A program made the position numbers and the translations under genes. A stretch of 51,541 nt of DNA, from contig JAAYGT010000071.1 in assembly GCA_012727555.1 (NCBI GenBank), positions 1-51,541 on the forward strand, given 5' to 3'. Each line of letters opens with the position of its first letter. Position 1 is the first letter of the stretch. Shown in pieces: positions 42,090-51,541 of the stretch. The notes beneath the pieces were generated by a model, which had not been told where the DNA came from, did not search any database, and saw only the letters and a list, made by a program, of their open reading frames with translations. The stretch comes from Alcaligenaceae bacterium. Lineage in GTDB: Bacteria; Pseudomonadota; Gammaproteobacteria; Burkholderiales; Burkholderiaceae_B.

Positions 42090-44801
42090 TCAGGTTTTAA
42101 GGTGAAGATGCCGGGTGGCGAACTTTTCCAGCTCCATGAGAAAGAATACGGCAAGCCCCACAGCCAGAGGAATCAGCCAGTGGCGAAGCCCAAGCGGCGT
42201 GGTGGAAAACCACAGGTTCATGATGGGCAGGTAGACAAAACCGATTTGCAGCACCAGCAAAATGGCAACTGCAATCCATGCCGCCTTGTTGCTGAACAGG
42301 CGGCCCAGATGCAGGCTGGAGGCCGTGATGAAGCGGCTGTTGAACAGGTAGAAAGCCTGGGCAATGACCAGGGTATTCACGGCCAGCGTGCGCGCTTCGT
42401 CAGGGGCCATGCCCAGACGGATTTCCGCCTCGAAAACAAGAATGGTGGCGCCACCGATGAGTAATGACACGACGGCAACACGCCAGACCATGAGCCAGCC
42501 CATGATGGGGGTTCCCGGTTTGCGCGGAGGGCGGCTCATGACACCCGGTTCGGCGGGTTCAAAGGCCAGGGCCAGGGCCAGTGTGACCGCGATCACCATG
42601 TTCACCCAAAGAATCTGGGCCGGGGTGAGCGGCAGGTTCATGCCAAACAGAACCGCCGTCATCATGGCCAGACCTTGCGCGCCGTTGGTTGGCAGAATGA
42701 ACAAAATGGCTTTACGCAGGTTGTCGTAAATGGTGCGGCCCTCTTCAATGGCTTTTTCGATCGAGGAAAAGTTGTCATCGGCCAGCACGATTTCAGCGGC
42801 TTCTTTGGTGGCTTCAGTACCCTTGATGCCCATGGCAACCCCGACATCGGCGCGTTTCAGGGCCGGTGCATCGTTCACCCCGTCGCCGGTCATGGCCACG
42901 ACATCACCGCGTGCCTGAAGGGCTTGCACAAGGCGCAGTTTGTGTTCCGGACTGGTGCGGGCAAAGATATCGCAGTCCTGGGCAATTTGCTCAAGTTCTT
43001 TGTCGGAGGCAAGCTCAAGTTCGGCGCCGGTGATCACACGCAGTGATTCCGCTGTACCCAGACCCATTTCAATACCGATGGCCCGTGCCGTGCCGGCATG
43101 ATCGCCAGTGATCATTTTGATCCGGATACCGGCCTGGTGGCATGACTTGATGGCTGCCGTGGCTTCAGGGCGGGGCGGGTCGATGATGCCGATCAGTCCC
43201 AGGAAAACCATGTCTTCTTTCAGGTCCTCCATGTCGAGTTCGCTTTTGCTGGCATCGACATCGCGTGAGGCGGCGGCAAGAACCCGCAACCCTTGACCAC
43301 TGAGTCGTTCGATGTGCTGTTCCCAGAAGGCACGATCGAGCGTTTCGATCTGACCTGCTGCACCAAGTTCACGGCAGCACAGGTCAAGCAGGCGGTCGGG
43401 GGCTCCTTTGAGAAGAATGCGCCGATGACCTGCCGGGGTGGCATTCAGGGTGGCCATGAACTTGTTCGAGGATTCGAATGGAATACTGGCATGACGCGGG
43501 TGGGTTTCGGCAGTGAAGCCGGCTTTGTGGGCCAGGGTGCGCAGGGCACCTTCGGTGGGCTCGCCGGCAACCTTCCATTGGCCGTCTTCACGGGCGATTT
43601 GTGTGTCGTTGGCCACGGCTGCCACTTCGATGACCGCCTGAAGGTGCGCATGTGTTTCGAGCGAGGCAATGTCGCCTTCCAGGGTGATGTCACCTTCAGG
43701 TTCATAGCCCGTGCCGCTGACATCGTAGAAACCGCCCCGGGTTACCACATGCCGGGCGGTCATCTCGTTCTTGGTCAGCGTGCCGGTTTTGTCGGAGCAG
43801 ACAACGGTGACCGAACCCAGCGTTTCCACGGCCGGAAGGCGTCGGGTAATGGCGTTGCGCCTGGCCATGCGTTGTACACCCAGCGCCAGGGTGATCGTGA
43901 GAATGGCGGGCAAACCTTCCGGTATGGCCGCAACGGCAAACCCGATCGAGGCGAGCAAAACATCGGACAACGGAAAATTATGGACCAGTAAACCAATGGC
44001 CAGTATCATGAAGGCCAGGCCAGTGATCACCACGGCCAGCACTTTGCTGAAACCTGCCATCTGGCGGGTGAGAGGTGTTTGCAGTGTTTGCACATTGGCG
44101 ATCATGCGGTTGATACGACCAATTTCAGTATGAGGCCCTGTACCTGTCACCACCCCGATACCACGTCCGGCGGCTACCAGCGTTCCGGAGAACGCCATAC
44201 AACTGCGATCACCGATGCCTGCATCCGGCTTGACCGGATTGGTGGTTTTGTCTGTGGGGACGGATTCACCTGTGAGTGCTGATTCTTCAATACGCAGATT
44301 GGTGGTTTCCAGCAGGCGAATATCGGCCGGAACACGGTCGCCCGATTTCAGGCGAACAATATCGCCGGGAACCAATGTGTCGGCATCCACACTGGACCAG
44401 TGATTGTTCCGGTAGGCCTGGGCATGGGGTGACAGCATGTTGCGTATGCCTTCCAGTGCCTCTTCAGCCTTGCCTTCCTGGATGAAGCCTACAATGGCAT
44501 TGATGGTGACCACGCCGACTATGACACCGGTGTCGATCCAGTGGCCCAATGCGCCGGTGATTGCCGCAGCGGCCAGCAGAATGTAGATCAGCACATCGTG
44601 GAAGTGTTTGAAGAAACGCTTGAGCACGCCGTCTTTGGCGGGTTCTGGCAGTTTGTTGGGGCCATGAGTTGACAAGCGTTCTTCAACGTTTTGTGTTGAA
44701 AGCCCTTGTCGTGTCGTTTGAAGCTGGGCAAGGGCCTGCGCCCCCTCAAGTGCATGGGGGGGGGCAGCGTGAACTGCTGAACCGTTACGGGTTTGACTCA
44801 T
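42090..44801 (-). CDS. Calcium-type cation-transporting P-type ATPase (P2A-like)
   Basis: A 903-residue P-type ATPase. The actuator motif ALTGESVP, the phosphorylation site [14 protein letters not shown], and the hinge [17 protein letters not shown] are complete. Membrane segment 4 carries [11 protein letters not shown], the P-E-G-L-P pattern of Ca2+/Mn2+ pumps (SERCA/PacL-like). It should export divalent cations from the cytoplasm. The ATG at 44801 has GGAGA before it. A run of nine C (44756-44764) covers codons 13-15. It precedes recC by 96 bases in the same direction, but a common function is not evident. Confidence 0.92.
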   Translation of the reverse strand: MSQTRNGSAVHAAPPHALEGAQALAQLQTTRQGLSTQNVEERLSTHGPNKLPEPAKDGVLKRFFKHFHDVLIYILLAAAAITGALGHWIDTGVIVGVVTINAIVGFIQEGKAEEALEGIRNMLSPHAQAYRNNHWSSVDADTLVPGDIVRLKSGDRVPADIRLLETTNLRIEESALTGESVPTDKTTNPVKPDAGIGDRSCMAFSGTLVAAGRGIGVVTGTGPHTEIGRINRMIANVQTLQTPLTRQMAGFSKVLAVVITGLAFMILAIGLLVHNFPLSDVLLASIGFAVAAIPEGLPAILTITLALGVQRMARRNAITRRLPAVETLGSVTVVCSDKTGTLTKNEMTARHVVTRGGFYDVSGTGYEPEGDITLEGDIASLETHAHLQAVIEVAAVANDTQIAREDGQWKVAGEPTEGALRTLAHKAGFTAETHPRHASIPFESSNKFMATLNATPAGHRRILLKGAPDRLLDLCCRELGAAGQIETLDRAFWEQHIERLSGQGLRVLAAASRDVDASKSELDMEDLKEDMVFLGLIGIIDPPRPEATAAIKSCHQAGIRIKMITGDHAGTARAIGIEMGLGTAESLRVITGAELELASDKELEQIAQDCDIFARTSPEHKLRLVQALQARGDVVAMTGDGVNDAPALKRADVGVAMGIKGTEATKEAAEIVLADDNFSSIEKAIEEGRTIYDNLRKAILFILPTNGAQGLAMMTAVLFGMNLPLTPAQILWVNMVIAVTLALALAFEPAEPGVMSRPPRKPGTPIMGWLMVWRVAVVSLLIGGATILVFEAEIRLGMAPDEARTLAVNTLVIAQAFYLFNSRFITASSLHLGRLFSNKAAWIAVAILLVLQIGFVYLPIMNLWFSTTPLGLRHWLIPLAVGLAVFFLMELEKFATRHLHLKT

Positions 44802-44934
44802 CACTGATTCTCCGGCGTTTTTGCAGTGCAATGCTTTAAGATAACATTCAGCTTCAGGCCTTGTCAGTCGGAAAAGCGGCGAATATTTTCTAAAATCAGG
44901 TTAACTGCACCGATTCTGATCCAAAACAATTTTC

Positions 44935-45150
44935 ATGCCTCATATCCAAGAGCCTGCCGATTCGGCGATGGTGAACTGCACGCTGTGTGCACACTATTAC
45001 ATTACCTTTGATCCTGCTCGTCCTTACGGTTGCAGGGCGTTTGGCTTCAAGTCGGCACGCCGTCCTTCCCTCGACGTACTGCGTGCATCTGGCGAACCCT
45101 GCCAGGCATTCACGCTCAAAGACCGACTGCTTCACGGCAAATCAGGCTGA
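44935..45150 (+). CDS. Small conserved Cys-rich protein (71 residues)
   Basis: A 71-residue protein with CTLCAHYYITFDPARPYGCRA followed by FGFKSARRPS and a last cysteine in GEPCQAF. Four cysteines in this pattern suggest a small zinc- or cluster-binding fold. I recall similar short proteins in beta- and gammaproteobacteria, often labelled uracil-DNA glycosylase without good reason; the size excludes a glycosylase. ATG 44935 is used; ATG 44968 just before NCTLC is also possible. No ribosome site is clear. It is divergent from the P-type ATPase gene. Confidence 0.7.
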   Translation: MPHIQEPADSAMVNCTLCAHYYITFDPARPYGCRAFGFKSARRPSLDVLRASGEPCQAFTLKDRLLHGKSG

Positions 45151-45202
45151 TCAACTTTTTTGTTTCTGTGGCGCGGCATGTTGTGATTTTTTGGCGTGGC
45201 AG

Positions 45203-45216
45203 TTGATATGCATCAA
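45203..45216. promoter_or_regulatory. Perfect FNR-type site upstream of the PiT gene
   Basis: TTGAT-ATGC-ATCAA fits the FNR/Anr consensus at all ten defined positions. It lies 180-193 bases before the PiT start codon and is flanked by an inverted repeat, GGCGTGGC (45193-45200) with GCCACGCC (45237-45244). An FNR-type regulator is encoded in this window. Confidence 0.6.
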
Positions 45217-45395
45217 ATCTGGAGTGTGTCTGGAGCGGCCACGCCGACGGAAAATTATGCAAGTATGTTTCAGTTCATTAAAATGAAATATAAATAACGA
45301 ACGATTCATGCAAGCCTGCGAAGGGGTGTCTGGGTCGCCGCGTCTGTTGCGTTTTGTTGCGGTCGCTTTTTTCAATCCACCTTTCCCGGTCACTC

Positions 45396-46961
45396 ATGCA
45401 ATTCCAGGATCTCTCTGACATTCAGCACGCAACCCGGCGCAGTCAGCGCGAATTCTTTCGTTTCGGCATGGGCCTGCTGTTCGTGGTCGGCATCATGATT
45501 TATTCCACCCTGGCCTTGGGCATTTCGGGTGAACGAGGCATTATGGTGGTCGTTGCTGCCATGATTGCAGGCTACATGGCCATGAATATCGGGGCCAACG
45601 ATGTTGCCAACAACGTCGGGCCTGCAGTGGGCTCCAAATCCATCACCATGGGTGGCGCCATTGTCATTGCCGCTGTTTTCGAGCTTCTGGGGGCGCTGCT
45701 GGCAGGCGGCGATGTCGTCTCAACAATTCGCGGCGGCATCATCGATATGAATGCCATTCCTGACAGTGATCACTTTGTCTGGCTCATGACGGCAGCCCTT
45801 CTGGCAGGAGCCTTGTGGCTCAATCTGGCAACTGCCGTGGGTGCACCCGTGTCCACGACACACTCCATTGTTGGTGCCGTACTGGGTGCCGGCGTCATGG
45901 CCGGCGGGTTTTCAGCAGCAAACTGGGGTGTTGTCGGTAATATCGTTGCCAGTTGGGTCGTTTCCCCCGTGCTGGGTGGGCTGGTTGCTGCAGGCTTCCT
46001 GTTCTGGATCAAACGTGCCATTACCTACAAGTCCGACATGATCAGTGCGGCGCAACGCACGGTACCGCTGCTGATCGGTCTCATGGCGTTTGCGTTTGGC
46101 ACCTATCTCATGCTCAAGGGCTTGAACAAGGTCTGGAAAGTCGGTTTCTGGCAGGCATGCGGTCTAGGTGCCATAACCGGACTTGTTGTCTGGGGGCTTA
46201 CGGTTGGCGCTGTTCGCCGTCGCGCTGCCCTGCTGAGCAACACAAAAAAATCGATCAACTCCCTGTTTACACTGCCTTTGATCTTTGCTGCAGCATTGCT
46301 CAGTTTTGCACACGGTGCCAACGATGTGGCCAATGCGGTCGGGCCTTTGGCAGCGATCGCCGATACGGTGCTCAGTGGCGGTGTTTCGGAAAAAGCCGGT
46401 ATTCCTTTGTGGGTCATGCTGATCGGCGCCTTGGGTATTGCGATCGGTCTGGCACTGTACGGCCCAAAACTTATTCGCACTGTCGGTGGTGAAATCACCG
46501 ATCTTGACCAGATGCGGGCCTTCTGCATTGCCATGGCCGCCGCCGTCACGGTCATCGTTGCATCCCAGCTTGGCCTGCCGGTCAGTTCCACGCACATAGC
46601 TATCGGTGGCATCTTTGGCGTCGGTTTTCTGCGTGAGCACCTGAAGTCGAATTACTCCCAGATGCTGGAAGAAATCAAATTGCATCATTCCGGTGCCGAC
46701 AAAGAAGTAGTAGAGGCTTTTCTTGATCGTTTTGCGGCCGCCGATGTAACCACCAAGCAGGCCATGCTCAGCCAGCTCAAAGCGCATTCAGCCGATGTAT
46801 CGCTATCGAAGAAAGAGTACAAGAAAATGCGTCGCGTTTACCGGGGTGAACTGGTCAAGCGTTCTGCATTCACCAAGATCATTGCGGCATGGATCATCAC
46901 CGTTCCCATGTCGGCCGGGCTCTCTGCATTTCTTTACTGGATCATGTCCAGCGTGCTCTGA
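45396..46961 (+). CDS. PiT-family inorganic phosphate transporter
   Basis: A 521-residue inner-membrane protein. The two PiT signature repeats are present: GANDVANNVGPAVGSKS near residue 65 and SFAHGANDVANAVGPLA in the second half. The matching GAPVSTTHSIVGAVLG and GLPVSSTHIAIGGIFG motifs are also present. It imports phosphate, usually as a metal complex with protons. A cytoplasmic C-terminal stretch (LKAHSADVSLSKKEYKKM) precedes the last helix. ATG 45396 is preferred over an in-frame TTG 14 codons upstream. A perfect FNR-type site lies in the leader region; no Pho box was recognised. Confidence 0.93.
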   Translation: MQFQDLSDIQHATRRSQREFFRFGMGLLFVVGIMIYSTLALGISGERGIMVVVAAMIAGYMAMNIGANDVANNVGPAVGSKSITMGGAIVIAAVFELLGALLAGGDVVSTIRGGIIDMNAIPDSDHFVWLMTAALLAGALWLNLATAVGAPVSTTHSIVGAVLGAGVMAGGFSAANWGVVGNIVASWVVSPVLGGLVAAGFLFWIKRAITYKSDMISAAQRTVPLLIGLMAFAFGTYLMLKGLNKVWKVGFWQACGLGAITGLVVWGLTVGAVRRRAALLSNTKKSINSLFTLPLIFAAALLSFAHGANDVANAVGPLAAIADTVLSGGVSEKAGIPLWVMLIGALGIAIGLALYGPKLIRTVGGEITDLDQMRAFCIAMAAAVTVIVASQLGLPVSSTHIAIGGIFGVGFLREHLKSNYSQMLEEIKLHHSGADKEVVEAFLDRFAAADVTTKQAMLSQLKAHSADVSLSKKEYKKMRRVYRGELVKRSAFTKIIAAWIITVPMSAGLSAFLYWIMSSVL

Positions 46962-47029
46962 CCCTGTGCGTGGCAGGGCACGCATCTGTTAAGGTTAACC
47001 TTCAGTACACTGTTCTGGAGGTTCCCCCA

Positions 47030-49789
47030 GTGGTTTTCCCGGCTCTGTCCAAATCATCGGCGTGGTTTTCCCGCTCCCTGATCGTTTTCGTTCTTGTCGG
47101 GCTGGTGCTCGCTGTATGCCGGCCTGCGTTTGCCCAGAGCGCGTCTGCGCCAGTGGCCTCCGCAAGCCCTTCCTCGCTGTCGTATGGTGCTCTTGCCGAT
47201 CTCCTCGAAAACGAGCAAACGCGCCGGCAGCTGGTGAACATCCTGCGCGAGCTTTCCGGTCAGGCATCGTCAAATGGTTCAGCCGTGCCCGCAGCACCGG
47301 ATGCTGCACAGCCGCTGTCAAAACAAGGCGCATTGTCTGCAACAACAGCAGCACCGACAAAAGAGCCCGATTCTCCCAAAGAGAACGGTTCCCTGCTGAA
47401 CCCCGGGTCATTGCTCGCGGCTGTTCCCGGCGCCTCGTTGGCCAGCCGTCTGTTCACGGTCGAATCCCCAACTGAATCCATACCCGCCCATCAGGCACCC
47501 GAAGCCGCATCTGATCTGGCATTTGCCGATAAAGACTTTCCGCCCGAGACCGGCGCAAATCCGGCAGACCGGCTGCAGGGCCATCTGGGTGTGGCGCGCC
47601 GTCTGGCGGATCAGGCGCAGGCTTTCGCACTGGGTCTGGTGGCCGGGCTCGATACTGCAGCCGATACGGTCTATGCGCTTTTCCAGGGCAATCTTCATAC
47701 TGTGACCCTGCACCGCAACTGGCCGCTCGAGCTCCTGTATTTGCTGATCGTACTGGTGGTCACTACAGCAAGCTTTGGCGCCCTGAGGCGAGCTATTGTG
47801 CCCACCTACAGCCGCATGGATTCCTGGGTGGTGGCCCATGTGTCGCGATCAAACAGCAGCCAGCGTCTGGCCCATTTGTACAGTCGTACCGCCGCAGTAA
47901 TTGGTGCATTGGTCATCGACCTTGGCCTCATTCTTCTGGCAGCGACCGGAGGGTATGCCGTGGCGTTGCTGTTCACCGGTGAAAGCGGGCTGCTTCACGA
48001 TTTCGAACTCATGTTCGTGAATACCTTCATTGCCGTCGAGGTATCGCGAGCGCTCATTCATACCCTTTTTGCCACGCGCTTCAAGAATCTGCGTTTGTTG
48101 CCGATGCACGATGATTCGGCCCGGTACTGGAACAACTGGCTCGAACGCGTTGCGATTGTTTCGGGCTACGGCGTCATGTTGTTGGTGCCCATCATTCAGG
48201 CCATACTTTCCCCCGAGCTGGCCCGCACTCTGGGCCTGTTCATCATGATCGGCGTCTATGTGTATTCAGTGCGCAAGATCTGGATCAATCGTCAAACCGT
48301 TCGTCAGGGCATCACCCAGTATGCATCACGTGTGACGTCATCCACCCTGAACAGTTTGCTGCGCATGCTGGCCCGTTTGTGGCATGTGCTGGCCATCGCT
48401 TACTTCACCGTGTTGCTGGTGATCAGCCAGACGGATCCGGTCGGCGCCCTTGCCTTTGTCACGTTTGCATCACTGCAAACATTGCTGGCCGTGGGCCTGG
48501 GGGTGCTGGTCTCTTCGTTTTTGTCGGCCATGCTGGGGCGGCGCATCCGGTTACCACGCGATCTGCGCGCCCGGCTACCCTTGCTTGAGGAGCGTATCAA
48601 TGCCTATGTGCCCGCTGGCTTGCGCTGGGTGCGCCTGATCATTCTGGGGGCAGTGATTCTGGTGGTGCTTGACGGCTGGCAGGTCTTCAATATTTCAAGC
48701 TGGGTGGCGTCTGAGCTGGGAGGGCAGGTGATCACGACCATCGTGCATGTCAGCATTGTGTTGCTGATTGCTGCACTGGCCTGGACAGTCGTGGCGAGCG
48801 TGATCGAACACCGTCTCAGTCTGGATCAGTCCGATACCGACCAGGGGCCATCGGCCCGTGAGCGCACCTTGCTGGCGTTGTTTCGCAATGCGTCGCTGAT
48901 TGTTATCGTGACCATGACCGTGCTGATCGTGCTTTCGCAGATCGGCATCAATATAGGCCCGCTCATTGCCGGTGCCGGTGTTGTAGGCCTGGCCATCGGT
49001 TTCGGGGCCCAGAAACTTGTGCAGGACGTCATTAACGGCATTTTTATCCAGCTTGAAAATGGCATGAACCAGAACGATGTTGTCGAGGTTGCAGGCGTTT
49101 TTGGTACCGTTGAAAAAATCACGATCCGCTCCGTGGGTATTCGTACGCTCGATGGCGGCTATCACATGATCCCGTTTTCATCGGTTGACAAGCTCACCAA
49201 TCACATGCGTGATTTTTCCTACCATCTGGGCGAATATACAGTGGCGCATCGTGAAAGTGTCGATGATGCCGCTTTCCACCTGGAACGGGCTTTCGATGAA
49301 CTGATGACCGATCCTGTGCTGGCGCCTGAAGTCATGGAAGACATGGTCATTGCCGGTGTCACGTCACTGAATGAGCGTGGCTTCACCATTCGCATCATGA
49401 TCAAGACCAAGCCGGGCATGCAGTGGGCGGTGCAGCGCGGCTATAACCGGCTGGTCAAAAAGCATTTCAATGCAGCAGGCATCGAATTGCCGTATCCGCA
49501 TACCGTGGTGTACTTCGGTCAGGATAAAAACGGGGATGCGCCGCCGTTGAATTTGCGTACAGTCAGTTCAGAGCCTGTGGGCAAGGGCAGGGCAATACCG
49601 GCAGGCCATACCCCGCGTACCCTCAAGGCGGCCGATCATTCCAGGGCGCAGGATGTACTGGGTAACGAACTGGCCACGGTGGTTGATGCCGAAGGCAATG
49701 TCAGCAGTCGGCCAGGCCAAACGGTGGATCGCAAAGGGCAGGACAGGCCGACTGGCCAAGAGGCTCCAATGGCCGCAAAACCTGCTTGA
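47030..49789 (+). CDS. Large MscS-family mechanosensitive channel (YbiO-like)
   Basis: A 919-residue protein from GTG 47030, with GGAGG eight bases upstream. A signal peptide (cleavage near AFA-QSAS) is followed by a periplasmic region of about 220 residues rich in Ala/Ser/Pro, many membrane helices, and the MscS core: pore helix AGAGVVGLAIGFGAQKLVQD, then the beta domain GDV-like NDVVEVAGVFGTVEKITIRS and the alpha/beta domain. It should open under membrane tension to release solutes during osmotic downshock. The size and signal peptide resemble E. coli YbiO (741 residues) more than small MscS. The C-terminal 90 residues are charged and probably disordered. It follows the PiT gene by 68 bases. 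Confidence 0.9.
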   Translation: MVFPALSKSSAWFSRSLIVFVLVGLVLAVCRPAFAQSASAPVASASPSSLSYGALADLLENEQTRRQLVNILRELSGQASSNGSAVPAAPDAAQPLSKQGALSATTAAPTKEPDSPKENGSLLNPGSLLAAVPGASLASRLFTVESPTESIPAHQAPEAASDLAFADKDFPPETGANPADRLQGHLGVARRLADQAQAFALGLVAGLDTAADTVYALFQGNLHTVTLHRNWPLELLYLLIVLVVTTASFGALRRAIVPTYSRMDSWVVAHVSRSNSSQRLAHLYSRTAAVIGALVIDLGLILLAATGGYAVALLFTGESGLLHDFELMFVNTFIAVEVSRALIHTLFATRFKNLRLLPMHDDSARYWNNWLERVAIVSGYGVMLLVPIIQAILSPELARTLGLFIMIGVYVYSVRKIWINRQTVRQGITQYASRVTSSTLNSLLRMLARLWHVLAIAYFTVLLVISQTDPVGALAFVTFASLQTLLAVGLGVLVSSFLSAMLGRRIRLPRDLRARLPLLEERINAYVPAGLRWVRLIILGAVILVVLDGWQVFNISSWVASELGGQVITTIVHVSIVLLIAALAWTVVASVIEHRLSLDQSDTDQGPSARERTLLALFRNASLIVIVTMTVLIVLSQIGINIGPLIAGAGVVGLAIGFGAQKLVQDVINGIFIQLENGMNQNDVVEVAGVFGTVEKITIRSVGIRTLDGGYHMIPFSSVDKLTNHMRDFSYHLGEYTVAHRESVDDAAFHLERAFDELMTDPVLAPEVMEDMVIAGVTSLNERGFTIRIMIKTKPGMQWAVQRGYNRLVKKHFNAAGIELPYPHTVVYFGQDKNGDAPPLNLRTVSSEPVGKGRAIPAGHTPRTLKAADHSRAQDVLGNELATVVDAEGNVSSRPGQTVDRKGQDRPTGQEAPMAAKPA

Positions 49790-49890
49790 ATGTCTACCCA
49801 AGGTCTTGGTTCAAGGGGCTGCATTTGCCGTAACCCGTTTTGATTCCTGCGTTTGGAGTTCGCAGTCAAGTATCAGCTGTTGGTTGGCCT

Positions 49891-50697
49891 TTAAAACCGC
49901 TCCAGCTGCTGCAGCAGCGTTGCCCGTGAAACCTCGCCCAGGCGCGCTGCAGTCAGTTTGCCTTCAGCATTGAAAAACAAGGTTGAAGGCAACCCTTTCT
50001 GATTGAAAACTTGTGCAGTCTGCCCGTCGGGGTCTTGCAGCATGTTAGCCAGCTCCAACTGATGACGCTGCAGGAACTCCTTGATCTGCACGCCGCTTTC
50101 GCCCTGGTTAACAAACACAAAATGCACATCGGGGTATTCCGTCTGGGCCGACTGCAGTACGGGCATTTCCCGCACACATGGTGGGCACCACGATGCCCAC
50201 AGATTCAGCACCACCGGTTTGCCTTTGAACGTCTGCAATTCAACCGCTTCACCTTTCAGGTCAGTCAGGGTCAGCACCGGCAAGGGCGTTTGAAGCGTCC
50301 GAACGCGGTTTTCAAGCACAACGCTGCCGGAAACCCACAGCACGGTCGTGATCAGCAGGCCCGCTGCCAGCGGCTGCAGAAGAGGGCGGTTGCGTATTCC
50401 CAGCCAAACCCCATAGAGCCAGGCCGCCACCAGGCCCGCTGTCAGATTCCAGCCGCCATCGCGGATATCCAGCATGCTGGCGGGATCTTCCAGGTACACG
50501 GTGGCATACCGGGCAACGAAGGCCAGTCGTGCCGCCAGAATGCCTGCCACGGCAATTCGAATGACAGGCAGTTCCTGTGGAACGCCTTGTTTGCGGGCCA
50601 TACGATCGGCCACCAGGTTGCCAGTGATCAGCGCCACCAGGCCCAGCAATAAAAACCATGAAATGGCCAAGGGGCCCAATTGTGCGGATGCGCTCAT
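49891..50697 (-). CDS. TlpA-type thiol-disulfide oxidoreductase with N-terminal membrane domain
   Basis: A 268-residue protein. The N-terminal 125 residues contain about four membrane helices and resemble the first part of Lgt-like membrane proteins. The C-terminal domain (about 138-268) is a TlpA/ResA thioredoxin with active site WASWCPPC (Cys171, Cys174) and the cis-proline region GLPSTLFF. It should reduce disulfides in the periplasm, for example for cytochrome c maturation. The fusion of a multi-helix domain instead of a single anchor is notable. It converges on the MscS gene and is divergent from paaY, 70 bases away. Confidence 0.87.
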   Translation of the reverse strand: MSASAQLGPLAISWFLLLGLVALITGNLVADRMARKQGVPQELPVIRIAVAGILAARLAFVARYATVYLEDPASMLDIRDGGWNLTAGLVAAWLYGVWLGIRNRPLLQPLAAGLLITTVLWVSGSVVLENRVRTLQTPLPVLTLTDLKGEAVELQTFKGKPVVLNLWASWCPPCVREMPVLQSAQTEYPDVHFVFVNQGESGVQIKEFLQRHQLELANMLQDPDGQTAQVFNQKGLPSTLFFNAEGKLTAARLGEVSRATLLQQLERF

Positions 50698-50767
50698 TCT
50701 TCAGCGTGCAGTTATGGTATGGTGCAAAGCAATAACGTTAACAGACGTAACCTTGCGGAGACAAAAT

Positions 50768-51376
50768 ATGGTTAAAGTGTATTCCATCAATGGCATTACC
50801 CCCGTGGTTCACCCCACGGCCTTTGTGCATCCCACAGCTGTGCTGATCGGCGATGTGGTTATTGGGCCAGGGGTGTATGTCGGGCCGCTTGCCAGCCTGC
50901 GCGGTGATTTCGGCCGTATTGTCATGCACGAAGGGTCCAATGTGCAGGACGGCTGCGTCATTCATGGTATTCCTGAAAATGAAACCGTTATTGAACCCGA
51001 TGGCCATATCGGGCACGGCGCCATTCTTCATGGCTGCATCATTGGGCGCAACGCCCTGGTGGGCATGAATGCGGTGGTCATGGATCAGGCGGTGGTGGGG
51101 GAAGAAAGTATCATTGCCGCCATGGCTTTCGTGAAAATCGGCATGGTGATCCCGCCGCGTTCCATGGTGATGGGGTCACCGGCCAAGGTGGTTCGCGAGC
51201 TTGAACAAAAACAGATCAACGGCAAGTCGTTTGGCACGGCCATGTACCAGCGGCTGGCAAAACGCTGCCTTGAAACCATGCAGTGCGTTGATGCCCTGCC
51301 AGAGGAAGAGCCCGGTCGTGTACGCTTGACGCCTGAAATGGTGAACCCTGAGGGCCTGGAGCGTTTGCGCACGTAA
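50768..51376 (+). CDS. paaY: PaaY-type hexapeptide-repeat protein (phenylacetate pathway thioesterase/gamma-carbonic anhydrase fold)
   Basis: A 202-residue left-handed beta-helix protein. Remembered E. coli PaaY aligns along its length: [55 protein letters not shown] and a C-terminal EPGRVRL. Metal-binding histidines are expected in VIHG and in [11 protein letters not shown]. PaaY removes dead-end CoA adducts in phenylacetate degradation; paralogues (CaiE) act with carnitine genes. GGAGA precedes the ATG. Other paa genes are not in the window but may lie beyond the right edge. Confidence 0.87.
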   Translation: MVKVYSINGITPVVHPTAFVHPTAVLIGDVVIGPGVYVGPLASLRGDFGRIVMHEGSNVQDGCVIHGIPENETVIEPDGHIGHGAILHGCIIGRNALVGMNAVVMDQAVVGEESIIAAMAFVKIGMVIPPRSMVMGSPAKVVRELEQKQINGKSFGTAMYQRLAKRCLETMQCVDALPEEEPGRVRLTPEMVNPEGLERLRT

Positions 51377-51419
51377 TTGATAGCCCCGCAAAAGGCTTCA
51401 GCATCCACAACCGCAGTAT

Positions 51420-51457
51420 CCTGAACGGCCTTTTGTGTCGCATACAGGCCGTTCAGG
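51420..51457. terminator. Inverted repeat after paaY, possible bidirectional terminator
   Basis: CCTGAACGGCCT, 14 bases, AGGCCGTTCAGG: a perfect 12-bp stem 44 bases past the paaY stop. The T-run is weak, so it may act as a bidirectional or RNA-stabilising element. The remaining 84 bases to the window edge hold no supported gene. Confidence 0.55.
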
Positions 51458-51541
51458 GCCGGTTTAGTCGTTTCAGTAATGCACGTTCAAAACCCGCCCT
51501 GAACGACGGGCCTTGTCGCGCATTGGGTCAGCCTGTCAAAC

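Noticed and set aside
51487-51541. Possible C-terminus of a minus-strand gene entering at the right edge
   Set aside because: Only 17 codons are visible before the stop and they contain no recognisable motif.

Overview
This 51.5 kb window looks like ordinary chromosome of a betaproteobacterium of the order Burkholderiales, most likely family Alcaligenaceae. The base composition is moderate, in the mid-50s % GC by eye. It carries a Bug/TctC-type periplasmic binding protein, tricarballylate genes, recBCD and a PaaY homologue. I saw no tRNA, rRNA, insertion sequence, integrase, phage gene or CRISPR array. The genus is not determined.

Layout. 1-7.2 kb (all minus strand): a Fur-type iron region. 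It holds a five-gene membrane/periplasmic reductase operon (PepSY-type membrane protein, DUF2271, DUF4198, ApbE-like flavinyltransferase, flavodoxin-reductase fusion). An imelysin and a di-haem DUF1111 protein cut by the window edge follow, and Fur-box-like sequences precede each unit. 7.2-11.4 kb: an unknown lipoprotein gene, with a heptanucleotide tandem repeat between its stop codon and its terminator, then a response regulator (HTH before receiver) and sensor kinase pair. 11.7-17.4 kb: an FNR-type oxygen sensor, a hotdog thioesterase, a DMT exporter, an FkbM methyltransferase, a GntP-type permease and a methyltransferase with a signal peptide. 17.6-22.1 kb: an unusual nuclease cluster (membrane-anchored NUC endonuclease, exonuclease VII large subunit fused to a DUF5710-like domain, small subunit ending in an SSB-like tip, MFS transporter). 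22.2-26.9 kb: tricarballylate catabolism (tcuR, tcuA, tcuB, Bug-type binding protein). 26.9-32.1 kb: a candidate Bacillus-type transglutaminase homologue, a LysE exporter, a soluble PAS-PAS-MCP protein resembling BdlA, and an AraC regulator divergent from a bile-acid/sodium-symporter-like protein. 32.1-32.6 kb: a non-coding stretch with nested inverted repeats. 32.6-42.0 kb: recC-recB-recD, translationally coupled. 42.1-51.5 kb: a Ca2+-type P-ATPase, a small Cys-rich protein, a PiT phosphate transporter, a large MscS channel, a TlpA-type thioredoxin and PaaY.

How the genes fit together. The iron region plausibly reduces and imports ferric iron or siderophore under iron limitation. The FNR homologue keeps all four expected cysteines. 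A near-consensus FNR site lies in its own promoter region and a perfect FNR half-site pair lies upstream of the PiT gene, which suggests local oxygen regulation. The least-described item is the exonuclease VII variant: a DUF5710-XseA fusion with an XseB whose last five residues are NDIPF, the ending of single-stranded DNA-binding protein (SSB). This suggests an exonuclease VII tethered to SSB-binding partners.

Limits. Everything here is read by eye from sequence and remembered family features. No searches or structure predictions were run, and several start codons are non-ATG and uncertain.
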